Shown here: one piece after another, positions 42,915-52,486 of the stretch
Layout of the letters: every line of letters starts with the position of its first letter
How positions within the stretch are numbered: the stretch's first letter is position 1
Origin: Streptomyces mirabilis
GTDB lineage: Bacteria; Actinomycetota; Actinomycetes; Streptomycetales; Streptomycetaceae
NCBI RefSeq assembly: GCF_039503195.1
Contig: NZ_JBCJKP010000001.1
Location: forward strand, 6,324,001-6,388,000
Length of the DNA stretch: 64,000 bases
Reading direction: 5' to 3'
The notes under the pieces: generated by a model
Told to the model about the DNA's origin: nothing
The model's input: the letters and a program-made list of their open reading frames with translations, nothing else
Database searches by the model: none
Made by a program: the position numbers and the translations under genes

Positions 42915-43214
42915 ATGCGTACCCGTTCCGCCACCTACCCCGACCGCGAAACCGCCCAATGGGCCACCCAGCAGGTCGTCACCGCGAATGAGCAGCTGAT
43001 CCACCGCTGGCTCGCCCAGGCCACCCGTCCCCGTCTGACGATCGAGGCGTCGTGGCCCTCGCGCACCGAGCCGGTCGGCCGGGTGCTGATCCAGGCGATG
43101 ATGCTGGCGGGCCGTGAGCCCGTCGACGTACGCGCGGCCCGCGTGGTGCTCAGGCGCGACGCGACCCGCCCCCATGGCTTCGTCGTCCAGACCACCTTCC
43201 CCGTCTATCTGTAG
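42915..43214 (+). CDS. Orphan RNase A-like toxin C-terminal domain (fragment 3)
   Basis: 99 aa, intact frame: SATYPDRETAQWATQQVVTA, IHRWLAQ, PVGRVLIQAMM, ARVVLRRDATRPHGFVVQTT and FPVYL. It matches the second half of CdiA-CT RNase A-like domains (ASSFPDxxTA ... VLRRDPxxPxGFxVxTxFP). The first half with the catalytic HTLxKHVGKT segment is absent, so it is probably not active alone. Like orphan cdiA-CT modules elsewhere, it may be a reservoir that recombines into the full toxin. Followed by a CdiI-like immunity gene. Confidence 0.72.
   Translation: MRTRSATYPDRETAQWATQQVVTANEQLIHRWLAQATRPRLTIEASWPSRTEPVGRVLIQAMMLAGREPVDVRAARVVLRRDATRPHGFVVQTTFPVYL
42930..43103 (+). repeat. Direct repeat copy 2 (toxin C-terminal cassette)
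   Basis: 174 bp, the intact partner of 41931-42100. Differences are scattered single bases plus the 4 bases missing in copy 1. Confidence 0.85.
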
Positions 43215-43260
43215 AGCTCCGTAGAGCCCCGTAGAGCCCCGTAGAGACCAGTAGAGGCTG
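43211..43260 (+). repeat. Five tandem 10-bp repeats (GTAGAGCCCC type)
   Basis: The units are GTAGAGCTCC, GTAGAGCCCC, GTAGAGCCCC, GTAGAGACCA and GTAGAGGCTG. The first contains the stop codon of the orphan toxin frame and the array ends 6 bp before the immunity gene's GTG. It looks like slippage or duplication at a cassette junction. Confidence 0.85.
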
Positions 43261-43266
43261 ATCACC

Positions 43267-43953
43267 GTGCCCCTGAGCCCCCTCGAACACGACCGTCGCC
43301 ACGGCGAACTGGACCAGGTGATCCGCGCCTACGCCGGGCAGCCCGCCGACGACACCCCGGACAAGCCCAGCCAGGCCCTGACCGCCTACCTCCGCCACAC
43401 CTGGCACACCCGTCCCTGGGCACTGGCCACGGCGGAGACCCAGCTGCGGGAGTACGCCCGCAACCCGCCGGGCCGACTCCGCCTGCGCCTCGGCGAGTTC
43501 TACGCGATCCCGGACGTCGGGCTGCCCGAGTCGGACATCGAGCAGTGGCTGACCTGCCTCGCCGACCACATCAAGCACAGCGTCGAGACCGGCGACGCCC
43601 CGCCCCCGGCCACCCCCGTCACCCACTGGGAATGGCGCGCCCGTTTCCCCGAACTCGCCCAGTTCCTCGGCGGCTGGTTCTCCCAGGACATGCCGGACGA
43701 GTTCGACGACCACGACGCCGCCGTCGGCGACTACGCGGCCGGTACCCACCCCCAGCTTGTCGCCCGCCTGGTCGGCGAACTGTCCGAACTCCTCGCCCTG
43801 GACCTGGACGAGCCCGACTACGCCCTGGCCGTCGCCGAACTGGGCATGGAGGTCGACCCGCCGGCTCCCTACAGCCCCAGCGGCTGGCTCACCCTCGTCT
43901 CCCAACGACTCGGGTATCCGCGCGCGGACTACGGGCCGGACGCCGGTCAGTGA
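43267..43953 (+). CDS. CdiI-like contact-dependent growth inhibition immunity protein
   Basis: 228 aa, soluble and acidic: MPLSPLEHDRRHGELDQVIR, RLRLGEFYAIPDVGLPESDI (then EQWLTCLADHI) and WFSQDMPDEFDDHDAAVGDY. It resembles proteins annotated in Streptomyces as contact-dependent growth inhibition immunity proteins found beside RNase A-like CdiA-CT toxins. It follows the orphan toxin domain and should neutralise that variant. GTG at 43267. It overlaps the convergent DUF397 gene by 7 bp. Confidence 0.75.
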   Translation: MPLSPLEHDRRHGELDQVIRAYAGQPADDTPDKPSQALTAYLRHTWHTRPWALATAETQLREYARNPPGRLRLRLGEFYAIPDVGLPESDIEQWLTCLADHIKHSVETGDAPPPATPVTHWEWRARFPELAQFLGGWFSQDMPDEFDDHDAAVGDYAAGTHPQLVARLVGELSELLALDLDEPDYALAVAELGMEVDPPAPYSPSGWLTLVSQRLGYPRADYGPDAGQ

Positions 43954-44150
43954 AGCGCTCGGCCCGTTCGCTGCCCCACGTACACCGCGAACGCCGCCCA
44001 GGTGGACGAAGCGACCACGACTAGGGACCCGTCCACGTCCTTCGAGTCACGGACGGCGACGGTGCCGGGTATGTTGCGGGCGACTTCGACGCACTCCTGG
44101 CCGGCATCGCCGCCGCTGTAGCTGGACTTGACGAACACGAAATCGGCCAC
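43947..44150 (-). CDS. DUF397 protein
   Basis: 67 aa: FVKSSYSGGDAGQECVEVAR, VAVRDSKDVDGS and STWAAFA are the DUF397 signature. These small proteins are nearly always encoded next to an XRE/DUF5753 regulator, as here (5 bp gap), and are thought to modulate it in antitoxin-like or developmental switches. The GTG at 44150 fits the usual start (VADFVFVKSSYS). Confidence 0.9.
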   Translation of the reverse strand: MADFVFVKSSYSGGDAGQECVEVARNIPGTVAVRDSKDVDGSLVVVASSTWAAFAVYVGQRTGRALH

Positions 44151-44155
44151 CGGGG

Positions 44156-45037
44156 CTACATCTCCTTGCGAATGGCTTCGATGAGGTCGAGGGCGTTGCG
44201 TTCCGCCAGCCCGATCCGCGCGATGCGGTCGAAGATCCGGCCGTGCCGGGCGGCATCCTCCTCGCTTTCCAACCAGAGCGTAGAAGACGGTACGTCCATA
44301 TGTACGACGTCCAGCGCGCCAAGCTCGGCAAACGAGACGACGCTGAACGACCCGGTCATGCCCGGGTTCGCCCCCGCCAGCCAGGGGACCACCTGCACCT
44401 TCACCGTATCCATGTCGGCCAAGTCGAGCAGTTGCCCCAGTTGTTCCCTCATCACCTCGCGACCGCCCACGAGTTGGCGCAGCGCCCCCTCGTGGAGCAC
44501 GACCCAGAGTTCTAGAGGTCGTTCCGACCGCAGTCGCGCCTGACGGGCCAGCCTCGCCTCGACGAATGGCTCGATCTCGCTCGGGTCCTCCCACGAACCG
44601 GCTCCGACGGCCACCGCCCGCGCATAGTCGGGGGTCTGCAACAGGCCAGGGATGAAGGCGAGTTGCCAGGTTCGGATGCTGGTGGCGATGTCCTCCAGGG
44701 CGACGTACTCCACCATGGCGGGAAGCTGTGGGTACTGGTTCCACCAGCCGTGGGCCTTGCGTCTCTCGCGATCCGTGCGGGCCAGGGTCAGCAGCCTCCC
44801 GATCGCCGGCTCGCCGGTCTCGCCGTACAGATGGCACAACGCACGGATGTCCGGGTCGCGGATCGGCACCAACCCACGCTCCATCTTGGCGACCTTGGCC
44901 ACCGACGCCGACAGCGCCTCGGCCGCGTGTGCCTGACGCAACCCGTGTGCCTCGCGCATACGCAACAGCTCGCCGCCCAGTCGTCGTGCCAGCACGGTCG
45001 ACACGGACACTCCGCGATCAGGGCTTCTGCCTGCCAT
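44156..45037 (-). CDS. XRE-family regulator with DUF5753 domain
   Basis: 293 aa. The N-terminal helix-turn-helix (about 15-75: LGGELLRMREAHGLRQAHAA, SVAKVAKMERGLVPIRDPDI) is followed by DUF5753 (about 100-285: IRTWQLAFIPGLLQTPDYAR ... VQVVPWLAGANPGMTGSFSV). With DUF397 and the divergent HATPase gene it forms the WhiJ-like trio common in Streptomyces, linked to developmental control. ATG at 45037; later starts are possible. Confidence 0.92.
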   Translation of the reverse strand: MAGRSPDRGVSVSTVLARRLGGELLRMREAHGLRQAHAAEALSASVAKVAKMERGLVPIRDPDIRALCHLYGETGEPAIGRLLTLARTDRERRKAHGWWNQYPQLPAMVEYVALEDIATSIRTWQLAFIPGLLQTPDYARAVAVGAGSWEDPSEIEPFVEARLARQARLRSERPLELWVVLHEGALRQLVGGREVMREQLGQLLDLADMDTVKVQVVPWLAGANPGMTGSFSVVSFAELGALDVVHMDVPSSTLWLESEEDAARHGRIFDRIARIGLAERNALDLIEAIRKEM

Positions 45038-45276
45038 CTCGCGTTCCCTCCAGCCGAGTTGGTCACAGTCTGTGCCGTCGGCGCACTGTGAGCAAGCAAG
45101 TTCGAGTAGAAATTTATGGCCTCATAGTTGATGGCCCTCGGGAATAACGCTACCTTCGGTGTCCGGACGGTTACTCAATGACACCAGGCGGCGGAAGTGC
45201 ACCGTGCTCCCGAACGGGCACCGCGCGGCAGAGCCACCCCACCTGGCGCCCGCCCTCGCGCAAGGAGACGCACCCC

Positions 45277-45717
45277 GTGACCAACTCCTGTCCTCCCCCT
45301 CGCTTCCGCAAGGGCGACGACCGCTACGACTCCGTGGACTACACCCCCTACCCGGGCAACATCCCCCGCGCCCGCAGACGCGTCGCCCAACTCGCCGTCG
45401 ACTGGGGCCACCCCGACGTCGCCGGTGACGCGGCGCTGCTGGCGAGCGAGTTGTGCACGAACGCCCTGCTCCACGGGTGCTTACGGGACCGCCTGTTCCG
45501 CGTCGAGACGTCGCTGACGGGCAACGCCCTGCGCGTCGCCGTGACCGACCCGAGAGGTGAGCGGCTTCCGTATCCGCCCACGCCCGTCGCGGATGACCAG
45601 TTCGGCCGAGGCCTCCTCATCGTCCGCGCACTGGCGAACCGCTGGTCCGTGGAGAAACTCACCGTCGGCAAGACCGTCTGGGCGGAGCTGGATATACGCG
45701 GGGATCTTGATGTCTGA
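45277..45717 (+). CDS. RsbW-like anti-sigma/HATPase_c_2 protein
   Basis: 146 aa. Single GHKL ATPase fold: AALLASELCTNALLHG (N-box), VAVTDPRGERLP (G1) and GRGLLIVRALANRWSVE (G2). Such proteins bind ATP and may phosphorylate STAS antagonists or hold sigma factors. Divergent from the XRE gene; AAGGAG lies 9 bp before the GTG at 45277. A longer frame from 45178 is unlikely. Confidence 0.85.
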   Translation: MTNSCPPPRFRKGDDRYDSVDYTPYPGNIPRARRRVAQLAVDWGHPDVAGDAALLASELCTNALLHGCLRDRLFRVETSLTGNALRVAVTDPRGERLPYPPTPVADDQFGRGLLIVRALANRWSVEKLTVGKTVWAELDIRGDLDV

Positions 45718-46310
45718 CCCCGTAGGAAACGGCGAAGACGCCGGCGCGATCAAGATCCTCATGGTCGGCAGTACGGCTGTCCGACGCCGTCGACCGGCCA
45801 GGCGCCCCAGGTCGTCCCCACGCCCCTCCGGCGCGGACCCCGGCGGCCCCCTCGCGCCCGGGTCGACAGGGGGTGGTGTTCGGGCATGCGTGCGCATGAT
45901 CTTGGTCAGGTCTGTGGGACCGTAGGGTACGGGAATGGGTTCGGACACCCCGAGCGTTTCCCTATGGGAGTTCGCCGGCAGCCCCGGCGGACTGGATCTG
46001 GAGAGGGGCGGTGGCCCGCATCAAGGGCCCGCGTCACCCCGTGGTCACGGGCCGTCACCGCAGTCGGCCATCGTGGCGGACATGGCAGTCGGCCATCGTC
46101 CCGGACGCGACCGTCGGCCTTCGGTCCGGATGCGGTCCGGGCAGGGCGCGCATACCGTCTGGCTCAAGATCCCATCGTCCGGAAAGACGGGCGAGCATAC
46201 CCATCCCACCGGAAATCTATGCGGCGCGTGGCCAAGTTTCTTCCCCTAACGGGCTGAAGTTTTGTTGATCGTGGGTCAGTTGGCCGCCCCGCCGCCCTAC
46301 CCTTCAAAGG
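45718..46310. other. 593-bp intergenic region at the island edge
   Basis: No credible gene: several frames are open by GC bias only. CAGTCGGCCATCGT occurs twice (about 46061 and 46085). The right end should contain the amidohydrolase promoter (TACCCT just before its GTG). Possible degraded sequence from island insertion. Confidence 0.5.
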
Positions 46311-47609
46311 GTGAACCAATTGATGTCCCGAGAGTACGAGGCCGATGTCCCCGGGGGAGCAGCGCTCCCCGGCACCCTGCCCGACGCCCTGCGTGCCGAG
46401 CTGATCGCGTTCCGGCGCGACATGCACATGCACCCGGAGCTCGGCAACCAGGAGTTCCGCACCACCGCGGCACTCAAGGCGCGCCTGGAGCAGGCGGGCC
46501 TCAAGCCCCGCGTGCTCGACATCGGAACCGGGCTCATCTGTGACATCGGGATCGACGCCGGTGAAGGTGCGGGGGAGGGCGAAGGGGGCGGGGCGCGCGA
46601 CCGCGCACGGGACCGTGTGGTCGACGGCGGACGCGGCATGCTCGCCCTGCGCGCCGACATCGACGCGCTGCCCATCCCGGACACGAAGAGTGACTGCGCC
46701 TACCGCTCGACCGTGCCCGGCCGCGCGCACGCCTGTGGCCACGACGTGCACACGACCGTCGTCCTCGGCGCCGGGCTCGTCCTCGCCGAGCTGCATCGCC
46801 AGGGGCTCCTGCCGCATCCCGTACGGCTGATCTTCCAGCCCGCCGAAGAGGTCCTGCCCGGGGGCGCGCCCGACGCCATCGAGTCCGGAGTGCTGGACGG
46901 CGTGGGGCGGATCATCGGCGTGCACTGCGATCCGAAGGTCGACGCCGGACGGATCGGACTGCGCCACGGTCCCATCACTTCCGCCTGCGACCGGCTGGAA
47001 GTCTCACTCGACGGCGCCGGCGGTCACACCGCGCGTCCCCATCTCACCACCGACCTCGTCACCGCCGCCGCGCGCGTCGTCACCGACGTGCCGTCGCTCG
47101 TCGCCCGGCGGGTGGACGCCCGCAGCGGGCTCGCGGTGACCTGGGGACGCGTCGAGTCCGGGCACGCCTGCAACGTCATCCCGCAGCACGCCGAGCTGTC
47201 CGGGACCGTCCGCTGCCTCGACCTCGAGGCCTGGCGGCAGGCGCCCGACCTGGTGCACGCGGCCATCGACGAGATCGCGAACCTGTACCGCGCCAAGTCC
47301 GAGATCAACTACATCCGGGGCGTCCCGCCGGTCGTCAACGACCCGGCGGTCACGGAGCTCCTCCATGACGCCATGACCTCGCGGCGCGGCACGCACTCCG
47401 TCGAGGACACCGAGCAGAGCCTCGGCGGCGAGGACTTCTCCTGGTACCTGGAGCACGTGCCCGGTGCCATGGCGCGCCTCGGCGTCCGTACGCCGGGCGA
47501 GCGCACCACCCGTGACCTCCATCGCGGCGACTTCGACGCCGACGAGTCGGCCATCACGGTCGGAGTCGAGCTCTTCACCGCGGCGGCCCTGCTGGACGCG
47601 ATCCGCTAG
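46311..47609 (+). CDS. M20-family amidohydrolase / peptidase
   Basis: 432 aa. HMHPELGNQEFRTTAALKA and HACGHDVHTTVVLGAGLVLA hold the metal-binding residues, with QPAEEVLPGGAPDAIESGVL (catalytic Glu) and GGHTARPHL in the dimerisation domain. Members hydrolyse N-acyl amino acids, hippurate-like amides or amino-sugar conjugates in the cytoplasm; the substrate is unknown. A Gly/Glu/Arg-rich insertion (about 84-105) interrupts the usual ALRADIDALP approach. GTG at 46311 (possibly leaderless, TACCCT upstream) or ATG at 46323. Confidence 0.9.
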   Translation: MNQLMSREYEADVPGGAALPGTLPDALRAELIAFRRDMHMHPELGNQEFRTTAALKARLEQAGLKPRVLDIGTGLICDIGIDAGEGAGEGEGGGARDRARDRVVDGGRGMLALRADIDALPIPDTKSDCAYRSTVPGRAHACGHDVHTTVVLGAGLVLAELHRQGLLPHPVRLIFQPAEEVLPGGAPDAIESGVLDGVGRIIGVHCDPKVDAGRIGLRHGPITSACDRLEVSLDGAGGHTARPHLTTDLVTAAARVVTDVPSLVARRVDARSGLAVTWGRVESGHACNVIPQHAELSGTVRCLDLEAWRQAPDLVHAAIDEIANLYRAKSEINYIRGVPPVVNDPAVTELLHDAMTSRRGTHSVEDTEQSLGGEDFSWYLEHVPGAMARLGVRTPGERTTRDLHRGDFDADESAITVGVELFTAAALLDAIR

Positions 47610-47635
47610 GGCCTGCCAGGCCTGTAGGTCCAGGG

Positions 47636-47662
47636 CCTGTCCGGCGCGATCCGCCGGACAGG
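47636..47662 (+). terminator. Hairpin after the amidohydrolase gene
   Basis: CCTGTCCGGCG (47636-47646) pairs with CGCCGGACAGG (47652-47662) around 5 bases, 26 bp after the stop. No T run, as is common in Streptomyces. Confidence 0.65.
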
Positions 47663-47870
47663 GTCTGGACGCGGTCCCCCGAACACGAGACGCTCACTCG
47701 GAGATGGCGCACAAGTGACGTAGGGGTACCCGGTCCGCCGGTCCGCCGATGCCCCGATCGGCACCTCTTTGTCCGCTTGCGTCACCCCGCCGTAACGGGT
47801 GGCGTGCAAACGTAACCCGGTGGCGGCACGGTTCGATAACGGCCCGGAGAAACACCGTTCCCCTCCCCTT

Positions 47871-47886
47871 CTACGCGCGTTACTGT
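47871..47886 (+). promoter_or_regulatory. CTACGCGCGTTA operator overlapping the BMP-1 promoter
   Basis: CTACGCGCGTTA (47871-47882) differs by two bases from the perfect palindrome CTACGCGCGTAG found at 50784 and 63535. TACTGT (47881-47886) is a candidate -10, so a bound repressor would cover it. The surrounding bases (CTACGCGCGTTAC-2-TGCG) match those upstream of the second BMP gene. Confidence 0.65.
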
Positions 47887-47961
47887 GCGCCGAAATCGCT
47901 GCGTCGGCGGCGTGTTGGGGAAGCGGACCGGCGACGGCCGTGGGGATGAAGGGTGCTTGCT

Positions 47962-49038
47962 GTGCGTCTGATGTCTCGGAGGACCAGGTTCTCCCAAGCA
48001 GCGGTGGCCGTCTCGGTCATCGCCCTCGCGGCGGTCGGTTGTGGCAAGTCGAGCACCGACACGAGCAGCGACTCCAAGAAGAGCTCGTCGGGTTACACCG
48101 GGAAGGGCATCGGTCTCGCGTACGACATCGGCGGCAAGGGTGACCAGTCCTTCAACGACGCCGCGTACGCCGGTTTCCAGAAGGCCGAGACCGAGTTCAA
48201 GATCGGCGGCCGGGACATCGAGCCGCAGGACGGCGAGTCCGACGCCGACAAGGTGCAGCGCCTGGAGCAGCTCGCCAAGTCCGGCTACAACCCGGTGATC
48301 GGCGTCGGCTTCGTGTACGCGCCGGCCGTCAAGGAGGTCGCGGCGAAGTACCCGAAGGTGACCTTCGGCATCATCGACGACGAGCAGGACAAGGCCGCGA
48401 ACATCGCCGACCTCGTCTTCCACGAGGAGCAGTCCTCCTACCTCGCGGGTGTCGCGGCGGCGAAGGCCACCAAGAAGAACCACATCGGCTTCATCGGCGG
48501 CGTGGACATCCCGCTGATCCACAAGTTCGAGGCGGGCTTCGACCAGGGCGCGAAGTCGGTCAACCCGAGCATCAAGATCGAGTCGCAGTACCTGACGCAG
48601 ACGCCCCAGGAGGGTGGCTTCTCGAGCCCCGACAAGGGCAAGGACGCGGCGGCCGGCCAGATCGAAAAGGGCGCCGACGTGCTCTACCACGCGGCCGGCC
48701 TGTCCGGTCAGGGCGTGATCTCCGAGGCCGCGTCCAAGAAGGTGTGGGCCATCGGTGTCGACTCCGACCAGTACGCGCAGAGCTCGCTGGCCAAGTACAA
48801 GGACTGGATCCTCGGCTCGGCCTTGAAGAACGTCGGCGGCGCGGTGTACGACCTGGCCAAGTCCGTCGTCGACGGCAAGCCGCTGAGCGGCGTCGTGCGT
48901 GGTGACCTCAAGTCGGGCGGCGTCGGCTTCGCCGACTCCAACCCGAAGTACAAGGCCCTGACGGACGTGGTCGCGGCGGTCGACAAGGCCAAGCAGGACA
49001 TCATCGACGGCAAGGTCACCGTCAAGACGACCCAGTGA
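47962..49038 (+). CDS. BMP-family nucleoside-binding lipoprotein (copy 1)
   Basis: 358 aa. A lipoprotein signal (FSQAAVAVSVIALAAVGC) leads to a Ser/Lys linker and the BmpA/PnrA fold: GIGLAYDIGGKGDQSFNDAA, IIDDEQDKAANIADLVFHEE, GFIGGVDIPLIHKFEAGFDQ and WAIGVDSDQY. It should deliver purine or pyrimidine nucleosides to the ABC importer encoded downstream. The GTG at 47962 was chosen (GAAGGG 8 bp upstream); GTG 47953 and ATG 47971 are alternatives. Long stretches are almost identical in DNA to the second copy. Confidence 0.92.
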   Translation: MRLMSRRTRFSQAAVAVSVIALAAVGCGKSSTDTSSDSKKSSSGYTGKGIGLAYDIGGKGDQSFNDAAYAGFQKAETEFKIGGRDIEPQDGESDADKVQRLEQLAKSGYNPVIGVGFVYAPAVKEVAAKYPKVTFGIIDDEQDKAANIADLVFHEEQSSYLAGVAAAKATKKNHIGFIGGVDIPLIHKFEAGFDQGAKSVNPSIKIESQYLTQTPQEGGFSSPDKGKDAAAGQIEKGADVLYHAAGLSGQGVISEAASKKVWAIGVDSDQYAQSSLAKYKDWILGSALKNVGGAVYDLAKSVVDGKPLSGVVRGDLKSGGVGFADSNPKYKALTDVVAAVDKAKQDIIDGKVTVKTTQ

Positions 49039-49085
49039 GTCGCGCCCGTCGTCACTGATCACCGACCTGGCGTCACTGATCACCG

Positions 49086-49130
49086 ATGAGGGAGCCCCCG
49101 GCCCGATGTACGGGCCGGGGGCTCCCTCAT
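49086..49130 (+). terminator. Strong intrinsic terminator after BMP copy 1
   Basis: A perfect 20-bp stem, 49086-49105 with 49111-49130 (ATGAGGGAGCCCC... / ...GGGGCTCCCTCAT), and a 5-nt loop, 48 bp after the stop. It isolates copy 1 from copy 2 transcription. Confidence 0.9.
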
Positions 49131-49184
49131 TCACGCGTTCAGGATTCATGCGTTCATGCGTTCATGCGTTCATGCGTTCTCGCG
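49130..49184. repeat. 8-bp tandem repeat TTCATGCG
   Basis: Four perfect units (49145-49176) are flanked by degenerate ones: TTCACGCG and TTCAGGA before, TTCTCGCG after. It lies directly after the terminator. The remainder of the gap to 49440 holds no recognisable gene. Confidence 0.85.
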
Positions 49185-49444
49185 GGGTCGTTCTGGCACG
49201 ACGATGATCCCGGCGAAAAGATCAAACCTGGTCAGAATCCCGCAAAGTACCATGGTCTCGTATATGGCATCGCATACGTCGATGCCGCGTCGAAGGTGTG
49301 TCGACACCGCGTGGACACCGCGCCCGGGGTCCGGGCGCCTTTGCCGAGTGGAAGCCCCAGGTGCGCCCTAGGTGTTCGGAGATTGTTCGCCGAGGGTTCA
49401 AAACGGTCGGATAACACTCTGGCGACGTGGGTTCTCTGCTCTGT

Positions 49445-49460
49445 CTACGCGCGTTACGCT
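49445..49460 (+). promoter_or_regulatory. CTACGCGCGTTA operator overlapping the BMP-2 promoter
   Basis: CTACGCGCGTTA (49445-49456) is identical to the site before copy 1, again running into a -10-like TACGCT (49455-49460). The coding start is 51 bp further on. Confidence 0.65.
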
Positions 49461-49510
49461 GCGGCGGAATCAGCGCCTGGTTTGGGCGCCTGCACAAAGG
49501 AGTCACGTTC

Positions 49511-50560
49511 ATGCGCCGGGTGTCCCGAATCGCGGTTGCGGGCGTTGCGACCGCATCCCTCGCCGTTGCTCTCTCCGCCTGTGGCGGCTCGTCCACCGAA
49601 GCCTCGAGCGGCGGCTCGGCCAAGACCAAGGGCATCGGCCTTGCGTACGACATCGGCGGCAAGGGCGACCAGTCCTTCAACGACGCCGCGTACGCCGGTT
49701 TCCAGAAGGCCGAGACCGACCTCAAGATCGGCGGCCGGGACATCGAGCCGCAGGACGGCGAGTCCGACGCCGACAAGGTCCAGCGCCTGGAGCAGCTCGC
49801 CAAGTCCGGCTACAACCCGGTGATCGGCGTCGGCTTCGTGTACGCGCCGGCCGTCAAGGAGGTCGCGGCGAAGTACCCGAAGATCACCTTCGGCATCATC
49901 GACGACGAGCAGGACAAGGCCGCGAACGTCGCCGACATGGTCTTCCACGAGGAGCAGGCTTCCTACCTCGCGGGTGTCGCGGCGGCGAAGGCCACCAAGA
50001 AGAACCACATCGGCTTCGTCGGCGGCGTGGACATCCCGCTGATCCACAAGTTCGAGGCCGGTTACGTCCAGGGTGCCCAGTCGGTCAACCCGAAGATAAA
50101 GATCGAGAAGCAGTACCTGACCCAGACGCCCCAGGAGGGTGGCTTCTCCAGCCCCGACAAGGGCAAGGACGCGGCCGAGGGTCAGATCGAGGCGGGCGCC
50201 GACGTGATCTACGCCGCCGCGGGCCTGTCGGGTCAGGGTGTCATCCAGTCCGCCGCCTCGCACAAGGTGTGGGCCATCGGCGTCGACTCCGACCAGTACA
50301 AGCAGGACGCGCTGGCCAAGTACAAGGACTACATCCTGACTTCGGCCACCAAGGACGTCGCCGGGGCGGTCTACAACCTCGCGAAGTCGGTGGCGGACGG
50401 CAAGCCCGCGACCGGCGTCGTCCGTGCCAGCCTCGCCACCGGCGGTGTCGGCCTCGCCGACTCGAACCCGGCGTTCAAGAACAACGCCGACCTGCAGGCC
50501 GCGCTGAAGAAGGCCGAGGCGGGTATCAAGGACGGCTCGATCACGGTCAAGACCTCCTGA
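49511..50560 (+). CDS. BMP-family nucleoside-binding lipoprotein (copy 2)
   Basis: 349 aa. The signal IAVAGVATASLAVALSAC ends in the lipobox LSAC. The mature domain is about 85-90 % identical to copy 1 (for example YDIGGKGDQSFNDAAYAGFQ and QTPQEGGFSSPDKGKDAA). Same predicted role: extracytoplasmic nucleoside binding for the ABC importer. AAAGGAG lies 8 bp before the ATG. It has its own promoter and operator and is followed by a hairpin before the ABC genes. Confidence 0.93.
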   Translation: MRRVSRIAVAGVATASLAVALSACGGSSTEASSGGSAKTKGIGLAYDIGGKGDQSFNDAAYAGFQKAETDLKIGGRDIEPQDGESDADKVQRLEQLAKSGYNPVIGVGFVYAPAVKEVAAKYPKITFGIIDDEQDKAANVADMVFHEEQASYLAGVAAAKATKKNHIGFVGGVDIPLIHKFEAGYVQGAQSVNPKIKIEKQYLTQTPQEGGFSSPDKGKDAAEGQIEAGADVIYAAAGLSGQGVIQSAASHKVWAIGVDSDQYKQDALAKYKDYILTSATKDVAGAVYNLAKSVADGKPATGVVRASLATGGVGLADSNPAFKNNADLQAALKKAEAGIKDGSITVKTS

Positions 50561-50624
50561 CCGGAGCCCTGATCCCGGCCCAGGTCACGACGTCATCACC
50601 AGACGTCGAAACCATGGCCATGGC

Positions 50625-50644
50625 AACGCTGTAATGGCAGCGTT
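50625..50644 (+). terminator. Short hairpin between BMP-2 and the ABC operon
   Basis: AACGCTG (50625-50631) and CAGCGTT (50638-50644) enclose TAATGG. The stem is weak and lacks a T tract; it may be an attenuating or processing hairpin that leaves lipoprotein mRNA in excess. Confidence 0.4.
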
Positions 50645-50783
50645 ACGGCCACGGAACGGGGTGTGGGGAGGATGACCTTCCCGTGCCCCGTTCGCGCGGC
50701 AGAATGCTCGGATCGGATCGGATCGGACCGAAGGCAGTCCGGAAAGAGCCCGGTCCGTCCGAGTGCAATTCAAAGCAGGGGCG

Positions 50784-50795
50784 CTACGCGCGTAG
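50784..50795 (+). promoter_or_regulatory. Perfect palindrome CTACGCGCGTAG upstream of the nucleoside ABC operon
   Basis: A 12-bp perfect dyad 29 bp before the ATPase start, identical to the site before add. It probably lies over the operon promoter and binds the shared nucleoside-regulon repressor. Confidence 0.7.
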
Positions 50796-50824
50796 ATAGG
50801 CCCCTTTTCCAAGGAGAGTGCGCC

Positions 50825-52482
<1,658 letters not shown>

Positions 52483-52486
<4 letters not shown>

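Noticed and set aside
43211..43260. Five short repeats considered as a CRISPR-like array
   Set aside because: Units are 10 bp and contiguous, without spacers; a simple tandem repeat.
45935..46249. Possible 104-codon gene before the amidohydrolase
   Set aside because: No conserved features or convincing ribosome-binding site; three overlapping frames are equally open.
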